The notes: generated by a model from the letters alone, not told the origin. Positions 8,638 through 16,436 are shown, numbered from the stretch's first letter. The stretch is DNA of 44,078 nt from JAAZMX01 sp035388025 (GCA_035388025.1 DAOOPA010000002.1:1-44078), one strand, 5' to 3'. Made by a program: numbers and translations.

Positions 8638-10245
8638 CTAATCACCGGGGATCAGGCGGTAAATCCGGGCCTCGGTGTCTTCATAAACTTTAACACAATT
8701 TGGGTCAGAAGCAAGTTGAGGATCAAGCGCCCGATCGAGCTGGCTGACAAAAATATATTCAGCTTGAAAAGTCTTTTTTATAAGGGCGCATACGTGGCCA
8801 GTTTGCCGACCAGCCGAGACATCACGCCAAAAATAATATTGTTCTTGGTTTTTGAAATACATAAAAGTCGGGTCCAGGCCGATCAAATAACGAGCAGAAT
8901 CATCCCGATAAAAAAGAATGGGAAAGTCGGCCCAATTATCATGAAAGACCAGGGTGCCGGGCGGAGTATTTTTTTTTAACCACGTTCCGGAGGCCAAAAA
9001 TTTATGCCAGCTAAAACCACCGCGCAACGATTCTCGTAGTCCCAAAAAATTGTAAGTAAAAATAATCGGCAAACAAACAAGCAGACAAATAATAATGACA
9101 GTCGTCGGCCAGTGATAACTCGCGAATAACTGTTTTAAACGAGGAATGATTTCTGGCCAAGAGGAAAATACCAGGGCGGAAAAAAATAAAATAAAGGGAA
9201 TGGCATACTCAATATTCCTCTGGGATTTGAGAGCCATAAAAAAGAAAAATAAACTGAGAAAAAAGAGCAACCAGGCGAGTGGACGTTGGCGGCGAAGAAA
9301 CACAAAGAATACCACCAGAGCGAGGAAAAATAAAATCAAAGAGTAGATGTTGTGGCTGATCAGACCAAAAAAATCTGGCGGATACCACTCGCCGCCGACA
9401 TCGACAAGCCCGCGATAATTTTTCAACCCAATCTCGAAAGTCTGTTGCCAGTAAAACTGCAGGTTGGCGGGAAAGTAGGGATTGATAATAAGACCAGCCA
9501 AGAGACCAGAAAAAATACTTAGGGGTAATTTCAAATTTGACCAACAAAATAAATCGGCGAGGAGTAATTTCAGATTTCCGACAGTAATTTTAAATGTATG
9601 ACTGGAGAACCGCTCAAACCAGTTGACTGCACCAGCGGTAATAAAATAAATAAATCCGATTCCTAAAAGTATGGGCCAGCCGCCATAAAGCCAAACATAA
9701 AAAAATGACAAAGCAAAAAGCGGCCAACTCCAGTGTTTGGACGCTTTGGAAATAAAATAGGTGGCTAACAAAAGAAAAATAAGGGATAATGATGGTGCCT
9801 TGGCCAAATTGAGACGAAAAATAAACTGGTCAGAAAATAATAAAACCAGGGTATAAAGCCAAGAATACCTGACTGACAATGCGTCTAAAAGCCACTGGAA
9901 AATAACAATGGCCAAAGCGGCAAAAATAACCGCGGCGATTTTGACTGCCAAAAGAGAAGGTAAAAAATAGGCTAGGGGCAAGACGGCCAAGTGGTACAGA
10001 AAATGATGATCAATAAAAATTTCATTCAGCGTGGTAAAGGGCAACCAAGGGAAATCTGTGACTGGGCCAGAGTCGTGGATTAATTCAATTATTTTGGCAT
10101 GGTAAAAAGAGTCTGGGTCTGGAAAAGATGGTGAATAATTTAACCAAAGAAAATAAATGCTGACCCCTAAAAACAACAGGAAATAAAAAACTAGCCGGTA
10201 TTTCACGGGCTTTGGGGTGGACGGGAAAGAAAGAGGTAATGTCAT
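8638..10245 (-). CDS. GT-C membrane glycosyltransferase with DPD motif (STT3-like layout)
   Basis: 535 residues, about 11 membrane helices and a C-terminal soluble part. The first external loop carries FPDPDSFYH (residues 41-49) and a second acidic motif DHHFLYH (79-85). An Asp-x-Asp just outside helix 1 followed by a D/H motif is the layout of STT3/PglB-type oligosaccharyltransferases, but the WWD-type motif of that family is not evident, so I call it only GT-C. It is the first gene of the six-gene operon. Its ATG lies 6 nt after a TATAAT box, suggesting a leaderless start. Confidence 0.75.
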   Translation of the reverse strand: MTLPLSFPSTPKPVKYRLVFYFLLFLGVSIYFLWLNYSPSFPDPDSFYHAKIIELIHDSGPVTDFPWLPFTTLNEIFIDHHFLYHLAVLPLAYFLPSLLAVKIAAVIFAALAIVIFQWLLDALSVRYSWLYTLVLLFSDQFIFRLNLAKAPSLSLIFLLLATYFISKASKHWSWPLFALSFFYVWLYGGWPILLGIGFIYFITAGAVNWFERFSSHTFKITVGNLKLLLADLFCWSNLKLPLSIFSGLLAGLIINPYFPANLQFYWQQTFEIGLKNYRGLVDVGGEWYPPDFFGLISHNIYSLILFFLALVVFFVFLRRQRPLAWLLFFLSLFFFFMALKSQRNIEYAIPFILFFSALVFSSWPEIIPRLKQLFASYHWPTTVIIICLLVCLPIIFTYNFLGLRESLRGGFSWHKFLASGTWLKKNTPPGTLVFHDNWADFPILFYRDDSARYLIGLDPTFMYFKNQEQYYFWRDVSAGRQTGHVCALIKKTFQAEYIFVSQLDRALDPQLASDPNCVKVYEDTEARIYRLIPGD

Positions 10246-10251
10246 GTTCTA

Positions 10252-10257
10252 ATTATA
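10252..10257 (-). promoter_or_regulatory. -10 box of the glycosyltransferase operon (leaderless)
   Basis: A perfect TATAAT on the minus strand, 6 nt before the ATG at 10245. The region 17 nt upstream (TTTAAG) is a poor -35 and overlaps the terminator of the preceding gene. Start of transcription is predicted at or next to the ATG. Confidence 0.6.
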
Positions 10258-10259
10258 AC

Positions 10260-10288
10260 AAAAAAGCCGCGTTTCTTAAAAACACGGC
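10260..10288 (-). terminator. terminator of the TM1266-like gene
   Basis: On the minus strand GCCGTGTTT pairs with AAACGCGGC (one G-U) around a 5-nt loop and is followed by six Ts. It separates the 10304-12406 genes from the glycosyltransferase operon. Confidence 0.85.
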
Positions 10289-10303
10289 AAGTAAAGTCGG
10301 GGA

Positions 10304-10570
10304 TTATTCACTGAACATCAATGATATTTTGGTTTTAACGCCTTTTAGCTGATCGAGGTCGGTGGCTAGTTTTTTGATTTTATCTTTTTCGCCGGACAAA
10401 ACCAAAACGATAATGCCGAGGCAATGGCGCAAACATGTGGTGTTCGGATTGACACCGAGGCGCGACATAATCAGGCGGCCATTGGCGGTCAAAAGAGAAT
10501 TAACCTTGGCGACGTTAGCCTGACGATCAGTTATAACTATAGAGAGGGTAGCGAGATGAGTTTTTGACAT
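10304..10570 (-). CDS. TM1266-like ACT-fold protein (iron-only hydrogenase system regulator family)
   Basis: 88 residues, the normal size for this family. The pattern IVITDRQANVAKVNSLL (11-27), then MSRLGVN (35-41), IIVLVLSGEKDKI (53-65) and L..LKGVKTK near the end matches the ferredoxin-like/ACT-like fold known from Thermotoga TM1266. The name comes from its neighbours in hydrogenase operons, and biochemical function is not established. No hydrogenase gene is in this window: it lies between the isomerase (7 nt upstream) and the glycosyltransferase operon. Three cysteines would not form a classic cluster motif. A ligand-sensing role is inferred from the fold only. Confidence 0.7.
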   Translation of the reverse strand: MSKTHLATLSIVITDRQANVAKVNSLLTANGRLIMSRLGVNPNTTCLRHCLGIIVLVLSGEKDKIKKLATDLDQLKGVKTKISLMFSE

Positions 10571-10577
10571 AAATAAA

Positions 10578-11648
10578 TTAATGTCTCAGTTGTTTTTTTA
10601 AATAATCAACATAAGGAATGGCTGACGGATCAGTACCGTTGAGAACCGCTAAATAGAAACTGGCATAGGAACCGAATAAAACCATGGCGAGCGCTTGTTC
10701 TAGCGGGCTATCGCCAGCCACTAAATAATCGGAAAAAGAGAGTTTGTTCTGTTTGACGATGTCGGCGGTAATGATAAAGCGTTTTTGCTGGCGCGAGTTA
10801 TAAAGCCGGGACTTGAGAAACACGAAGTGTAAATTTTTGCGATTGGAACCCGGCCGAGCCAGGCCTTCCAAAAGATGATGGTTAAGTTCGGAAATCAAAA
10901 AGTAGGCAGAAAAATTTTTGGCGCTTTCATTGAACTGGTTGGCCAAAACATGAGCGTTGCCGGATAAAAATTCCGCGGCCACAATAATCGGTATGTGGCC
11001 ATAGAGCTGATCAGCCAGTTGTTTGGCGTCATTGTGGTTTAGAGAAGTTTTGGGGACCAATTCTTTGGCCAAGCGATCAAGGCGCTCAATAATCCGGTGA
11101 ACTTCTTGATCATTAACTTTAATAAAACCCAGGCGCGACAATAAACCCAAAATGCCCATTAGGGAATAACCAAGGCCGATGCGCGGTTGGGCGCAAGGAT
11201 TGTATTGGGGGACAAAAACATAACCAGGAAATTGGCTAGCTTCAATCAATTCAGCCAGCTCTCCCCCGGACGTGATGCCAAGCAGTTTGGCGCCGCGCTG
11301 TTGGGCTTCCTTGATGGTATTCAATGGCTCTTCGGTGGTACCGGAATAACTGGAAATAATATAGAGAGTCTGCTTGTCCACCAACCCGGGCAGGTCATAG
11401 CTGTGAATATTACCAAGCGGCAATTTGAGATCTTTAAAATAGACCGAACGGATCAAATGCGTGCCCAGGCCTGACCCGCCCATGCCATTAATCACAATCT
11501 TATTAACTTTCTTGTAGGCGGGTGGCAATTTGATCTTTTTTGTTTCCTGCCAGGCCTGTTCGAGCTGTCTCGGGAAAAGAGCGACGGACTCGAGCATATT
11601 TTCTCTATCTAACCGACCAATGGCGGCAAGATTATCTAATTGATGCAT
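10578..11648 (-). CDS. bifunctional phosphoglucose/phosphomannose isomerase (SIS domain)
   Basis: 356 residues, close to the archaeal-type PGI/PMI family. The sugar-isomerase P loop is GMGGSG (55-60), the phosphate-binding serine/threonine stretch is SSYSGTTEE (99-107), and the C-terminal half carries QPRIGLG, NESAKNF and ELNHHLLEG, which supply catalytic Glu and His residues in this family. It interconverts fructose-6-P with glucose-6-P and mannose-6-P, linking central metabolism to nucleotide-mannose production for the polyprenyl-phosphate synthases. It shares a strand with the TM1266-like gene and is probably co-transcribed with it. Confidence 0.9.
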   Translation of the reverse strand: MHQLDNLAAIGRLDRENMLESVALFPRQLEQAWQETKKIKLPPAYKKVNKIVINGMGGSGLGTHLIRSVYFKDLKLPLGNIHSYDLPGLVDKQTLYIISSYSGTTEEPLNTIKEAQQRGAKLLGITSGGELAELIEASQFPGYVFVPQYNPCAQPRIGLGYSLMGILGLLSRLGFIKVNDQEVHRIIERLDRLAKELVPKTSLNHNDAKQLADQLYGHIPIIVAAEFLSGNAHVLANQFNESAKNFSAYFLISELNHHLLEGLARPGSNRKNLHFVFLKSRLYNSRQQKRFIITADIVKQNKLSFSDYLVAGDSPLEQALAMVLFGSYASFYLAVLNGTDPSAIPYVDYLKKQLRH

Positions 11649-11678
11649 AGTGGTAAAAATAAATAATTTATACTGGTG

Positions 11679-11766
11679 TTATCCACGAGGATATTAAATA
11701 TTGAGATATTGAATATTCCTTTCTAACCGAGTCGGCCTTAATATTCAATATTTAATATTCAATATC
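11679..11766. repeat. AT-rich imperfect inverted repeat with a DnaA-box-like site
   Basis: The left arm (11690-11717) and the right arm (11740-11766) are both made of GATATTGAATATT-like units in opposite orientation and match at nearly all positions, around a 22-nt centre that holds CCGAGTCGG. TTATCCACG (11679-11687) differs by one base from the standard DnaA box. No gene is seen in this gap. Its role is unknown. Confidence 0.6.
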
Positions 11767-11818
11767 TTGACGGGTAAGCCACCAATTAATTTTTAACTCT
11801 TGCTTTATAATTATTGTA

Positions 11819-12406
11819 TCATCTTCTGACAATAATATACACTTCAAAGCTCCTATCTCGGCTGGCTTTGGGCTTGTAGACTTCCACGCGACTGAATTGG
11901 CTTTTCAGCTCTTTCACAAAAGCATCAAAATCACTGCCCTGAAAAACCTTAATCACCAATGTTCCACGCGGAGCGAGAACCTTTTCAGCCAAAAACACAA
12001 CTTGACGACCCAAGTCGAGCGAACGGAAATGATCCAGCGATTTTTCGCCAGAAGTAGCCGGGGCCAAATCAGAGATGATAATCGGGAATGGCGCGGGGTG
12101 ATATTTGGTAATTAGTTTTTCCGCTTCGGGCGATAAAATATCCACGGCGAATGTCTGGATATTTTTAGCGATCGGTTTAATCGGCTGTAAGTCCAAACCG
12201 ATAAGAGTGGCTTTCGGACCAACAATTTTACTGGCATACTGGAGCCAGCTGCCTGGCGCGGCGCCGAGATCCAAAACGTCCAAGCCGGATTTTAGAAAAT
12301 GAAATTTATTTTGGATTTCTTCCAATTTAAAAGCGCTTCTGGCGCGGTAGCCAAGAGCTTTGGCTTTTTTGAAATATTGATCTTGAGGGTTAAAATTTTT
12401 GGGCAT
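11819..12406 (-). CDS. rlmE: 23S rRNA 2'-O-ribose methyltransferase RlmE (FtsJ)
   Basis: 195 residues from the ATG at 12406. The RrmJ catalytic tetrad K-D-K-E is visible: K27 in RSAFKLEEI, D113 in ISDLAPATSG, K153 in VIKVFQG and E188 in SFEVYII. The SAM-binding loop is DLGAAPGSW (46-54). The enzyme methylates U2552 of 23S rRNA in late large-subunit assembly. The frame extends upstream to a further ATG at 12445, but those 13 codons come from a dispersed intergenic repeat (TCCTGAGCGGAGCGAAGGAC), so the internal start is preferred. Confidence 0.93.
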   Translation of the reverse strand: MPKNFNPQDQYFKKAKALGYRARSAFKLEEIQNKFHFLKSGLDVLDLGAAPGSWLQYASKIVGPKATLIGLDLQPIKPIAKNIQTFAVDILSPEAEKLITKYHPAPFPIIISDLAPATSGEKSLDHFRSLDLGRQVVFLAEKVLAPRGTLVIKVFQGSDFDAFVKELKSQFSRVEVYKPKASRDRSFEVYIIVRR

Positions 12407-12415
12407 AAGACATGA

Positions 12416-12521
12416 ATTTATCCTGAGCGGAGCGAAGGACCCCATGGAAACACGCGCTAATTATAATCTATACAATCGGGTATCAAGATGGGATCTTTCC
12501 CCCGCAGTAGCGGGGTCAAGA
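12416..12521. repeat. dispersed GC-rich intergenic repeat fragments
   Basis: TTTATCCTGAGCGGAGCGAA and the following GGACCCC (12418-12443), then GGGATCTTTCCCCCGCAGTA with CGGGGTC (12488-12516). The second resembles a stretch inside the DUF2079 gene at about 1128-1165. Such short GC-rich pieces stand out from the AT-rich background. Confidence 0.55.
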
Positions 12522-12570
12522 TAAACTGTTAATATACACTTTAATACTAACCCAAAAAGGTTTTTTAGAC

Positions 12571-12609
12571 AAAAAAATACCCCTCGCGATCTCCAGTCGT
12601 GAGGGGGTA
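12571..12609 (-). terminator. terminator of the 12614-13210 gene
   Basis: Minus-strand stem TACCCCCTCACGA / TCGCGAGGGGTA with a short loop, followed by seven Ts. It starts just behind the stop codon. Confidence 0.85.
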
Positions 12610-12613
12610 AAGT

Positions 12614-13210
12614 TTAGAAATTAACTGTCATCTCCATCCGCAGTGAACGCTTTTCTTTAACTTCCTTATTCAGGTTTAAGAAGAAAAGCAGGTTCAACTT
12701 AGGATGGAGATTAAACTGATATATTGGCCCGACCAAATTGGACCAATCCTTAAGCCAAGTGCTCTCAATACGCAGACCAAAATTACAAAAAGTAATCTGG
12801 TCTTTTGTATAGAAGCTCTTGGTTTTGGATTCAACCAGAGGCCAGGAATAATAAGACAATGAGCTCACCTTTAGCGACCCGCTTGAGGCCAAAAAGATAT
12901 TCCAAAGTCTTACTTCCCCTGCCTCTATTCCATCTGAATCTTCTACCGAACAAAGAGTCAGAGGGTTAAAAAGACAACCCTTAACTCCATGCCCGTTGAT
13001 CCAGATATTCGGTCCGACTCCGGCTTGAATCCCACTTTGCGGTATTATAGCCCAAAAACCAGAACGCTCCCGCAAATGGAATACAATTGCCGAAACACTG
13101 TTCTTTCCGCCGCTTGTGGCGACGTTAAATTTAACAGTGTTGGCCGGGTCTTTGGCGCTAGCTACAGCAAACAGTGCCAACAAGATGATCAAAAATATTT
13201 TGGTTCTCAT
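12614..13210 (-). CDS. exported protein of unknown function
   Basis: 198 residues starting with a clean signal peptide: MRTK, a hydrophobic core, then VASA before KDPA, a signal peptidase I type site near residue 19. The mature part is rich in alternating hydrophobic and polar residues (beta-like), holds three Cys, and ends SLRMEMTVNF. A terminal aromatic after a beta strand resembles outer-membrane barrels, yet patescibacteria are thought to lack an outer membrane, so location is open. A good Shine-Dalgarno site (AGGAG, 7 nt) precedes the ATG. The gene overlaps the end of the next upstream gene by 53 nt. No family is recognised. Confidence 0.75.
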   Translation of the reverse strand: MRTKIFLIILLALFAVASAKDPANTVKFNVATSGGKNSVSAIVFHLRERSGFWAIIPQSGIQAGVGPNIWINGHGVKGCLFNPLTLCSVEDSDGIEAGEVRLWNIFLASSGSLKVSSLSYYSWPLVESKTKSFYTKDQITFCNFGLRIESTWLKDWSNLVGPIYQFNLHPKLNLLFFLNLNKEVKEKRSLRMEMTVNF

Positions 13211-14306
13211 AATTAACTCCTGTGATTTTTTTTGTCCAAGTTTTTAGTGAATTACTAACAAGGACAAAATCAGCAGGAGCGCGAGAACCAAGAGCTCTGG
13301 TGATCCAAAAACGCATTTCATCTGGTGGCCGAGCCCACAGACCCCAGATAAATTCCAAAGGTGGTGAGAAAAATTGAGTGATCATGAAAGAGAACGTTTT
13401 GTAGACAACAGTCTCAATCCCTATCATGATTTCCTCAAAAACTCTCCGCAAAAATCCAACAACTTTTTCCGGGAAAAAAACCATGGGTTCGTTGGATTCT
13501 TTCTCTTGTTGATTAACAATGGCAGCAGCCGGGACAAGACTAACGATTTTTGTCTCGACGACCATCTGGGCCTGCGACTTAGCTGGGCGAATCAAGGTGG
13601 CCAAGGAAACAATAATGGCGACCAAATACGCCAGAGCTAAACGCCAACCATGCGCCCCAATCTTGTCCTTCCAGATTTTTAATTGAGAATCAATTCTTTT
13701 CTGGAGGAAATTGTTAGGGGTATAAACCCGGAAAGCAAACGTACCGGTTAGATGACATAAAATAATAACCACTACGTCGCCAAATGAAAATTGCCAGGGC
13801 CTGCTATAATACCACCTTTTAATCAAAATAAGCAGTATTATAAAAGGGAGGAAGTTAATCGGAAAAATCCAGACAAAAAATAAAGCGACCTTTTTACAGT
13901 CAAAACTGTCGATCCATCCTTTTTGCGCCGGCACCCCGTCAAGATGGTGACCGACTGGAGTTGTTGTTGCAGCTATATAGCGTGGGTCAATTTTGCTATA
14001 TGCGGCAACCAAAGATCGAGACAAAGCGGAAACACTATCCCTTTCTTGATGATAGCCAGTGAAAAGGATCCAAGCGTTGTTGATTACTACCTGGCCGCTT
14101 CGAAAGTCAACCACCGTACAACTCTGATTTTTTATCTTCCCCATGGTTTCGGCATACGCCTTGCAAGCAGCCGACAATTCCCTAGCCCTTTGTTTCTGTG
14201 TTACCTTTACGGGAAAATCTTTGAGGCATGACAAAAGAAAGCCACCCCTCAAGATAATAAATAACACAAAAACAGAAACGATTGATATTTTTTGCCAAAC
14301 CTTCAA
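13158..14306 (-). CDS. polytopic membrane protein of unknown function
   Basis: 382 residues. An N-terminal helix (about 5-27) is followed by an extracytoplasmic region of about 110 residues with four Cys (LLSC, SAACKAY, QSCTVV, SFDCKK), then a pair of helices, then another helix at LALAYLVAIIVSLATLI and a C-terminal part with amphipathic helices, ending VGTVCCS. The second half by itself looks like a signal-anchor protein. The start is taken as TTG 14306: the GTG at 14315 lies inside an 11-base perfect anti-SD match (AAGGAGGTGAT), leaving 8 nt to the TTG. The 3' end overlaps the exported-protein gene by 53 nt in another frame, so the two are surely co-transcribed. No family recognised. Confidence 0.65.
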   Translation of the reverse strand: MKVWQKISIVSVFVLFIILRGGFLLSCLKDFPVKVTQKQRARELSAACKAYAETMGKIKNQSCTVVDFRSGQVVINNAWILFTGYHQERDSVSALSRSLVAAYSKIDPRYIAATTTPVGHHLDGVPAQKGWIDSFDCKKVALFFVWIFPINFLPFIILLILIKRWYYSRPWQFSFGDVVVIILCHLTGTFAFRVYTPNNFLQKRIDSQLKIWKDKIGAHGWRLALAYLVAIIVSLATLIRPAKSQAQMVVETKIVSLVPAAAIVNQQEKESNEPMVFFPEKVVGFLRRVFEEIMIGIETVVYKTFSFMITQFFSPPLEFIWGLWARPPDEMRFWITRALGSRAPADFVLVSNSLKTWTKKITGVNYENQNIFDHLVGTVCCS

Positions 14307-14310
14307 AGAA

Positions 14311-14321
14311 ATCACCTCCTT
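14311..14321 (-). promoter_or_regulatory. perfect Shine-Dalgarno AAGGAGGTGAT deciding the start
   Basis: Minus-strand AAGGAGGTGAT is fully complementary to the usual 3' end of bacterial 16S rRNA. It overlaps an in-frame GTG and places the ribosome on the TTG at 14306. Confidence 0.75.
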
Positions 14322-14398
14322 CAGGTATTCTTTTTTTAAGACGAACGTTTATTTTTATTCCTATAATTATTACATAAAAATCAATTTTTGTCAATATT

Positions 14399-14427
14399 TT
14401 GCTTAAAAAACCTAAAAGTAATATACT
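14399..14427 (+). promoter_or_regulatory. promoter of the FemAB-like gene, leaderless
   Basis: TTGCTT (14399-14404), 17 nt, TATACT (14422-14427), then 7 nt to the ATG at 14435. Confidence 0.6.
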
Positions 14428-14434
14428 TTTAGAT

Positions 14435-15490
14435 ATGGAAATCCTGACTGATTATCAAAACAAAGAAGAGTGGGACAAGTTTGTGGCGGAGAACACTAGC
14501 CCGTCGAGTTTTTTGCAATCTTTTGAGTGGGGTGAATTTAACAAAGAAGCTCTGGGCTACACCCTAACACGCTGGGTGGTCCAAGAAGATGAAAAGCTCC
14601 GGGTAGTGGCTCAAGGGATCAACAAGTCGTTGCCCGGTGACAATCAATATATTTACTGCCCCCGCGGACTAGTCTGGCATAAAGACTATTCGGACCAACG
14701 AGCCTTGGCTTATAGCGAAATCGTCAAAAAACTCTGGGCCACAGAACAAGACAAAATATTTTTGCGCGTTTGTCCGCCGTATGAGTACAAGGATTATATA
14801 GTCGGTTTTATCAAGCGATTGGGATTTAAAAAACCAAAAATTTTGATTCATAGCCAGGAACCGGAAAGTACAATTTTGGTTGATTTGACCAAAAGTGAGG
14901 AAGAACTACTAGGGGCGATGCACCAAAAAACCAGATACAATATCCGGCTGGCGGAAAAGAAGGGAATACAGGTCAGAACAATGAGCGCTGATTCAATGAC
15001 TCGAGATATAGAAATATTTTATCGGTTGAGCCAGGAGACGGCCAAGAGAAATGGGATAAAGATTTATGACAAGAGTTATTATGAAAAATTGATCGGTTAT
15101 TTCGGGACGGGTGACAAGAATGTCAAACTGAAATTGTATTTTGCCTTGCAAGAGGGCAAACCATTGGCGACAATTCTCGCGATTTATTTTGGCGACACGG
15201 CGACCTACCTACACGGCGCTTCGGCTAATGAGGGACGAGAATTGATGGCCAATTATCTCCTGCAATGGAATGTGATAAAAGACGCCAAGCGTGACGGTTT
15301 TAAAATCTATGACCTGTGGGGCGCGAGTGAAAACAACGACGCCTGGGCTGGTATCACCCGATTCAAAAAAGGTTTTGGCGGCCAAGAATATCGTTTTTTG
15401 GGGGCGTGGGACTATGTTTTGAGGCCGGGGTGGTATAACTCCTTAAAAATAATGAGGGGGTTAAATCGAGTTAAAAAATTGTTTAATTAA
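14435..15490 (+). CDS. FemAB/FemX-family peptidyl- or lipid II aminoacyltransferase
   Basis: 351 residues with two GNAT-like halves as in Fem proteins. Visible family features are SFLQSFEWGEF early (about residues 25-35), the segment KTRYNIRLAEKKGI in the middle, and, near the end, YLHGASANEG, NYLLQWNVIKDAK and YDLWGASEN followed by GITRFKKGFGG. Fem enzymes use aminoacyl-tRNA to add amino acids to the peptidoglycan stem peptide at the inner membrane face. The start is ATG 14435 because an earlier TTG (14399) lies in the -35 box. The neighbouring nucleotidyltransferase and the MurD/MurL genes elsewhere in the window fit a wall role. Confidence 0.88.
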   Translation: MEILTDYQNKEEWDKFVAENTSPSSFLQSFEWGEFNKEALGYTLTRWVVQEDEKLRVVAQGINKSLPGDNQYIYCPRGLVWHKDYSDQRALAYSEIVKKLWATEQDKIFLRVCPPYEYKDYIVGFIKRLGFKKPKILIHSQEPESTILVDLTKSEEELLGAMHQKTRYNIRLAEKKGIQVRTMSADSMTRDIEIFYRLSQETAKRNGIKIYDKSYYEKLIGYFGTGDKNVKLKLYFALQEGKPLATILAIYFGDTATYLHGASANEGRELMANYLLQWNVIKDAKRDGFKIYDLWGASENNDAWAGITRFKKGFGGQEYRFLGAWDYVLRPGWYNSLKIMRGLNRVKKLFN

Positions 15491-15528
15491 CCCGTTAACT
15501 CATTAACGCGTTAACGGGCTAGCGGGTT
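15489..15528 (+). terminator. hairpin between the FemAB-like and nucleotidyltransferase genes
   Basis: CCCGTTAA (15491-15498) pairs with TTAACGGG (15511-15518), and GCGGGTT (15522-15528) can compete for the left arm. It is followed by a weak A/T stretch, so attenuation or mRNA processing is as likely as termination. Confidence 0.4.
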
Positions 15529-15540
15529 TGAAAAAACATT

Positions 15541-16290
15541 ATGATAAAAAAGGTGGTAGTTATGGCCGCGGGCAAAGGCACGAGAATGCTCGAGCTCTCA
15601 GCAGACAAACCAAAACATCTAATTGACGTGAAAGACCGTCCTTTTTTGTATTATTCGTTAAATAACATCAAAGCGGCTGGTTTTGCGGAAATCATCTTGG
15701 TGGTGGGTCATAAGAAAGAAAAAATGGCAGAATTTGCCCAAAAATATGCTGGGGAATTTAGCTTGAAGCTGGTGGATCAATTTGAAAAAATGGGCGCGGA
15801 AAAATATGGCACCGCTATGCCTATTGCCGCCGTGGAAGAATCAATCGACGGAGAAAATTTTGTGGTGATCAATGGCGATGATCTCTACGCGGTAGAAGAT
15901 CTGACGAGAATGAAAGAGTTGGACGACGAATTTTGCTACGCTGGTGGCATGACAACTGACGATCCGTCGCCTTATGGACTATTTAAAACCGATGGTAATA
16001 GTTTTTTAGAAAGAATAGTAGAAAAACCCAAACCGGATATTGATTTTGACGCGAGCCGCCCCAGAGATTACACGGTCAATATCGGCATGTACAAATTCAC
16101 GCCGGAAATTTTCGCGGCGATAAAAAATATTGGGCTCTCCCCGCGGGGCGAATATGAATTGACTGACGCGGTCAGTACTTTGGCCAAAGAGAAAAAAGTG
16201 AAGACGGTGCCAGTGACCGGCAAATGGAAAAGCTTTACCAATCCGGATGATGTGAAGAGGATGGAAGATTTCCTACAAATTATGAATTGA
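15541..16290 (+). CDS. sugar-1-phosphate nucleotidyltransferase
   Basis: 249 residues, a single nucleotidyltransferase domain without the left-handed helix of GlmU. It has the NTP loop AAGKGTRM (9-16), KPKHLIDV (23-30), the metal and nucleotide motif NGDDLY (111-116), VEKPK after residue 155, and GEYELTDAV near 200. It makes an NDP-sugar from NTP and a sugar-1-phosphate; which sugar cannot be decided. Together with the isomerase and the two mutases in this window it could provide the activated donor for the GT2 enzymes. It has no Shine-Dalgarno site; it lies 50 nt behind the FemAB-like gene. Confidence 0.88.
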   Translation: MIKKVVVMAAGKGTRMLELSADKPKHLIDVKDRPFLYYSLNNIKAAGFAEIILVVGHKKEKMAEFAQKYAGEFSLKLVDQFEKMGAEKYGTAMPIAAVEESIDGENFVVINGDDLYAVEDLTRMKELDDEFCYAGGMTTDDPSPYGLFKTDGNSFLERIVEKPKPDIDFDASRPRDYTVNIGMYKFTPEIFAAIKNIGLSPRGEYELTDAVSTLAKEKKVKTVPVTGKWKSFTNPDDVKRMEDFLQIMN

Positions 16291-16317
16291 TTACAAATAT
16301 ACAAATATTTTTTTGTT

Positions 16318-16361
16318 GGCTCCAAGTTGCCTGCCCGCCGAAGTGGAGGGTACTTGGAGCC
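16318..16361. repeat. long stem-loop repeat
   Basis: GGCTCCAAGT (16318-16327) and ACTTGGAGCC (16352-16361) are perfect inverted copies around a 24-nt GC-rich loop with TGCCTGCCCGCC, a motif whose reverse complement recurs near 22307-22320. No gene is seen between 16291 and 16489; the gap holds this repeat and two terminators. Confidence 0.7.
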
Positions 16362-16396
16362 TGATGATTAAATTGCCCAAGCCAACTAATTTTATT

Positions 16397-16430
16397 AAAG
16401 GCGGCATTCCTGAATGTCGCCTTTATTTAT
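16397..16430 (+). terminator. terminator behind the nucleotidyltransferase gene
   Basis: AAAGGCGGCATT pairs with AATGTCGCCTTT (one G-U) around CCTG and is followed by ATTTAT. Confidence 0.7.
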
Positions 16431-16436
16431 ATAATT

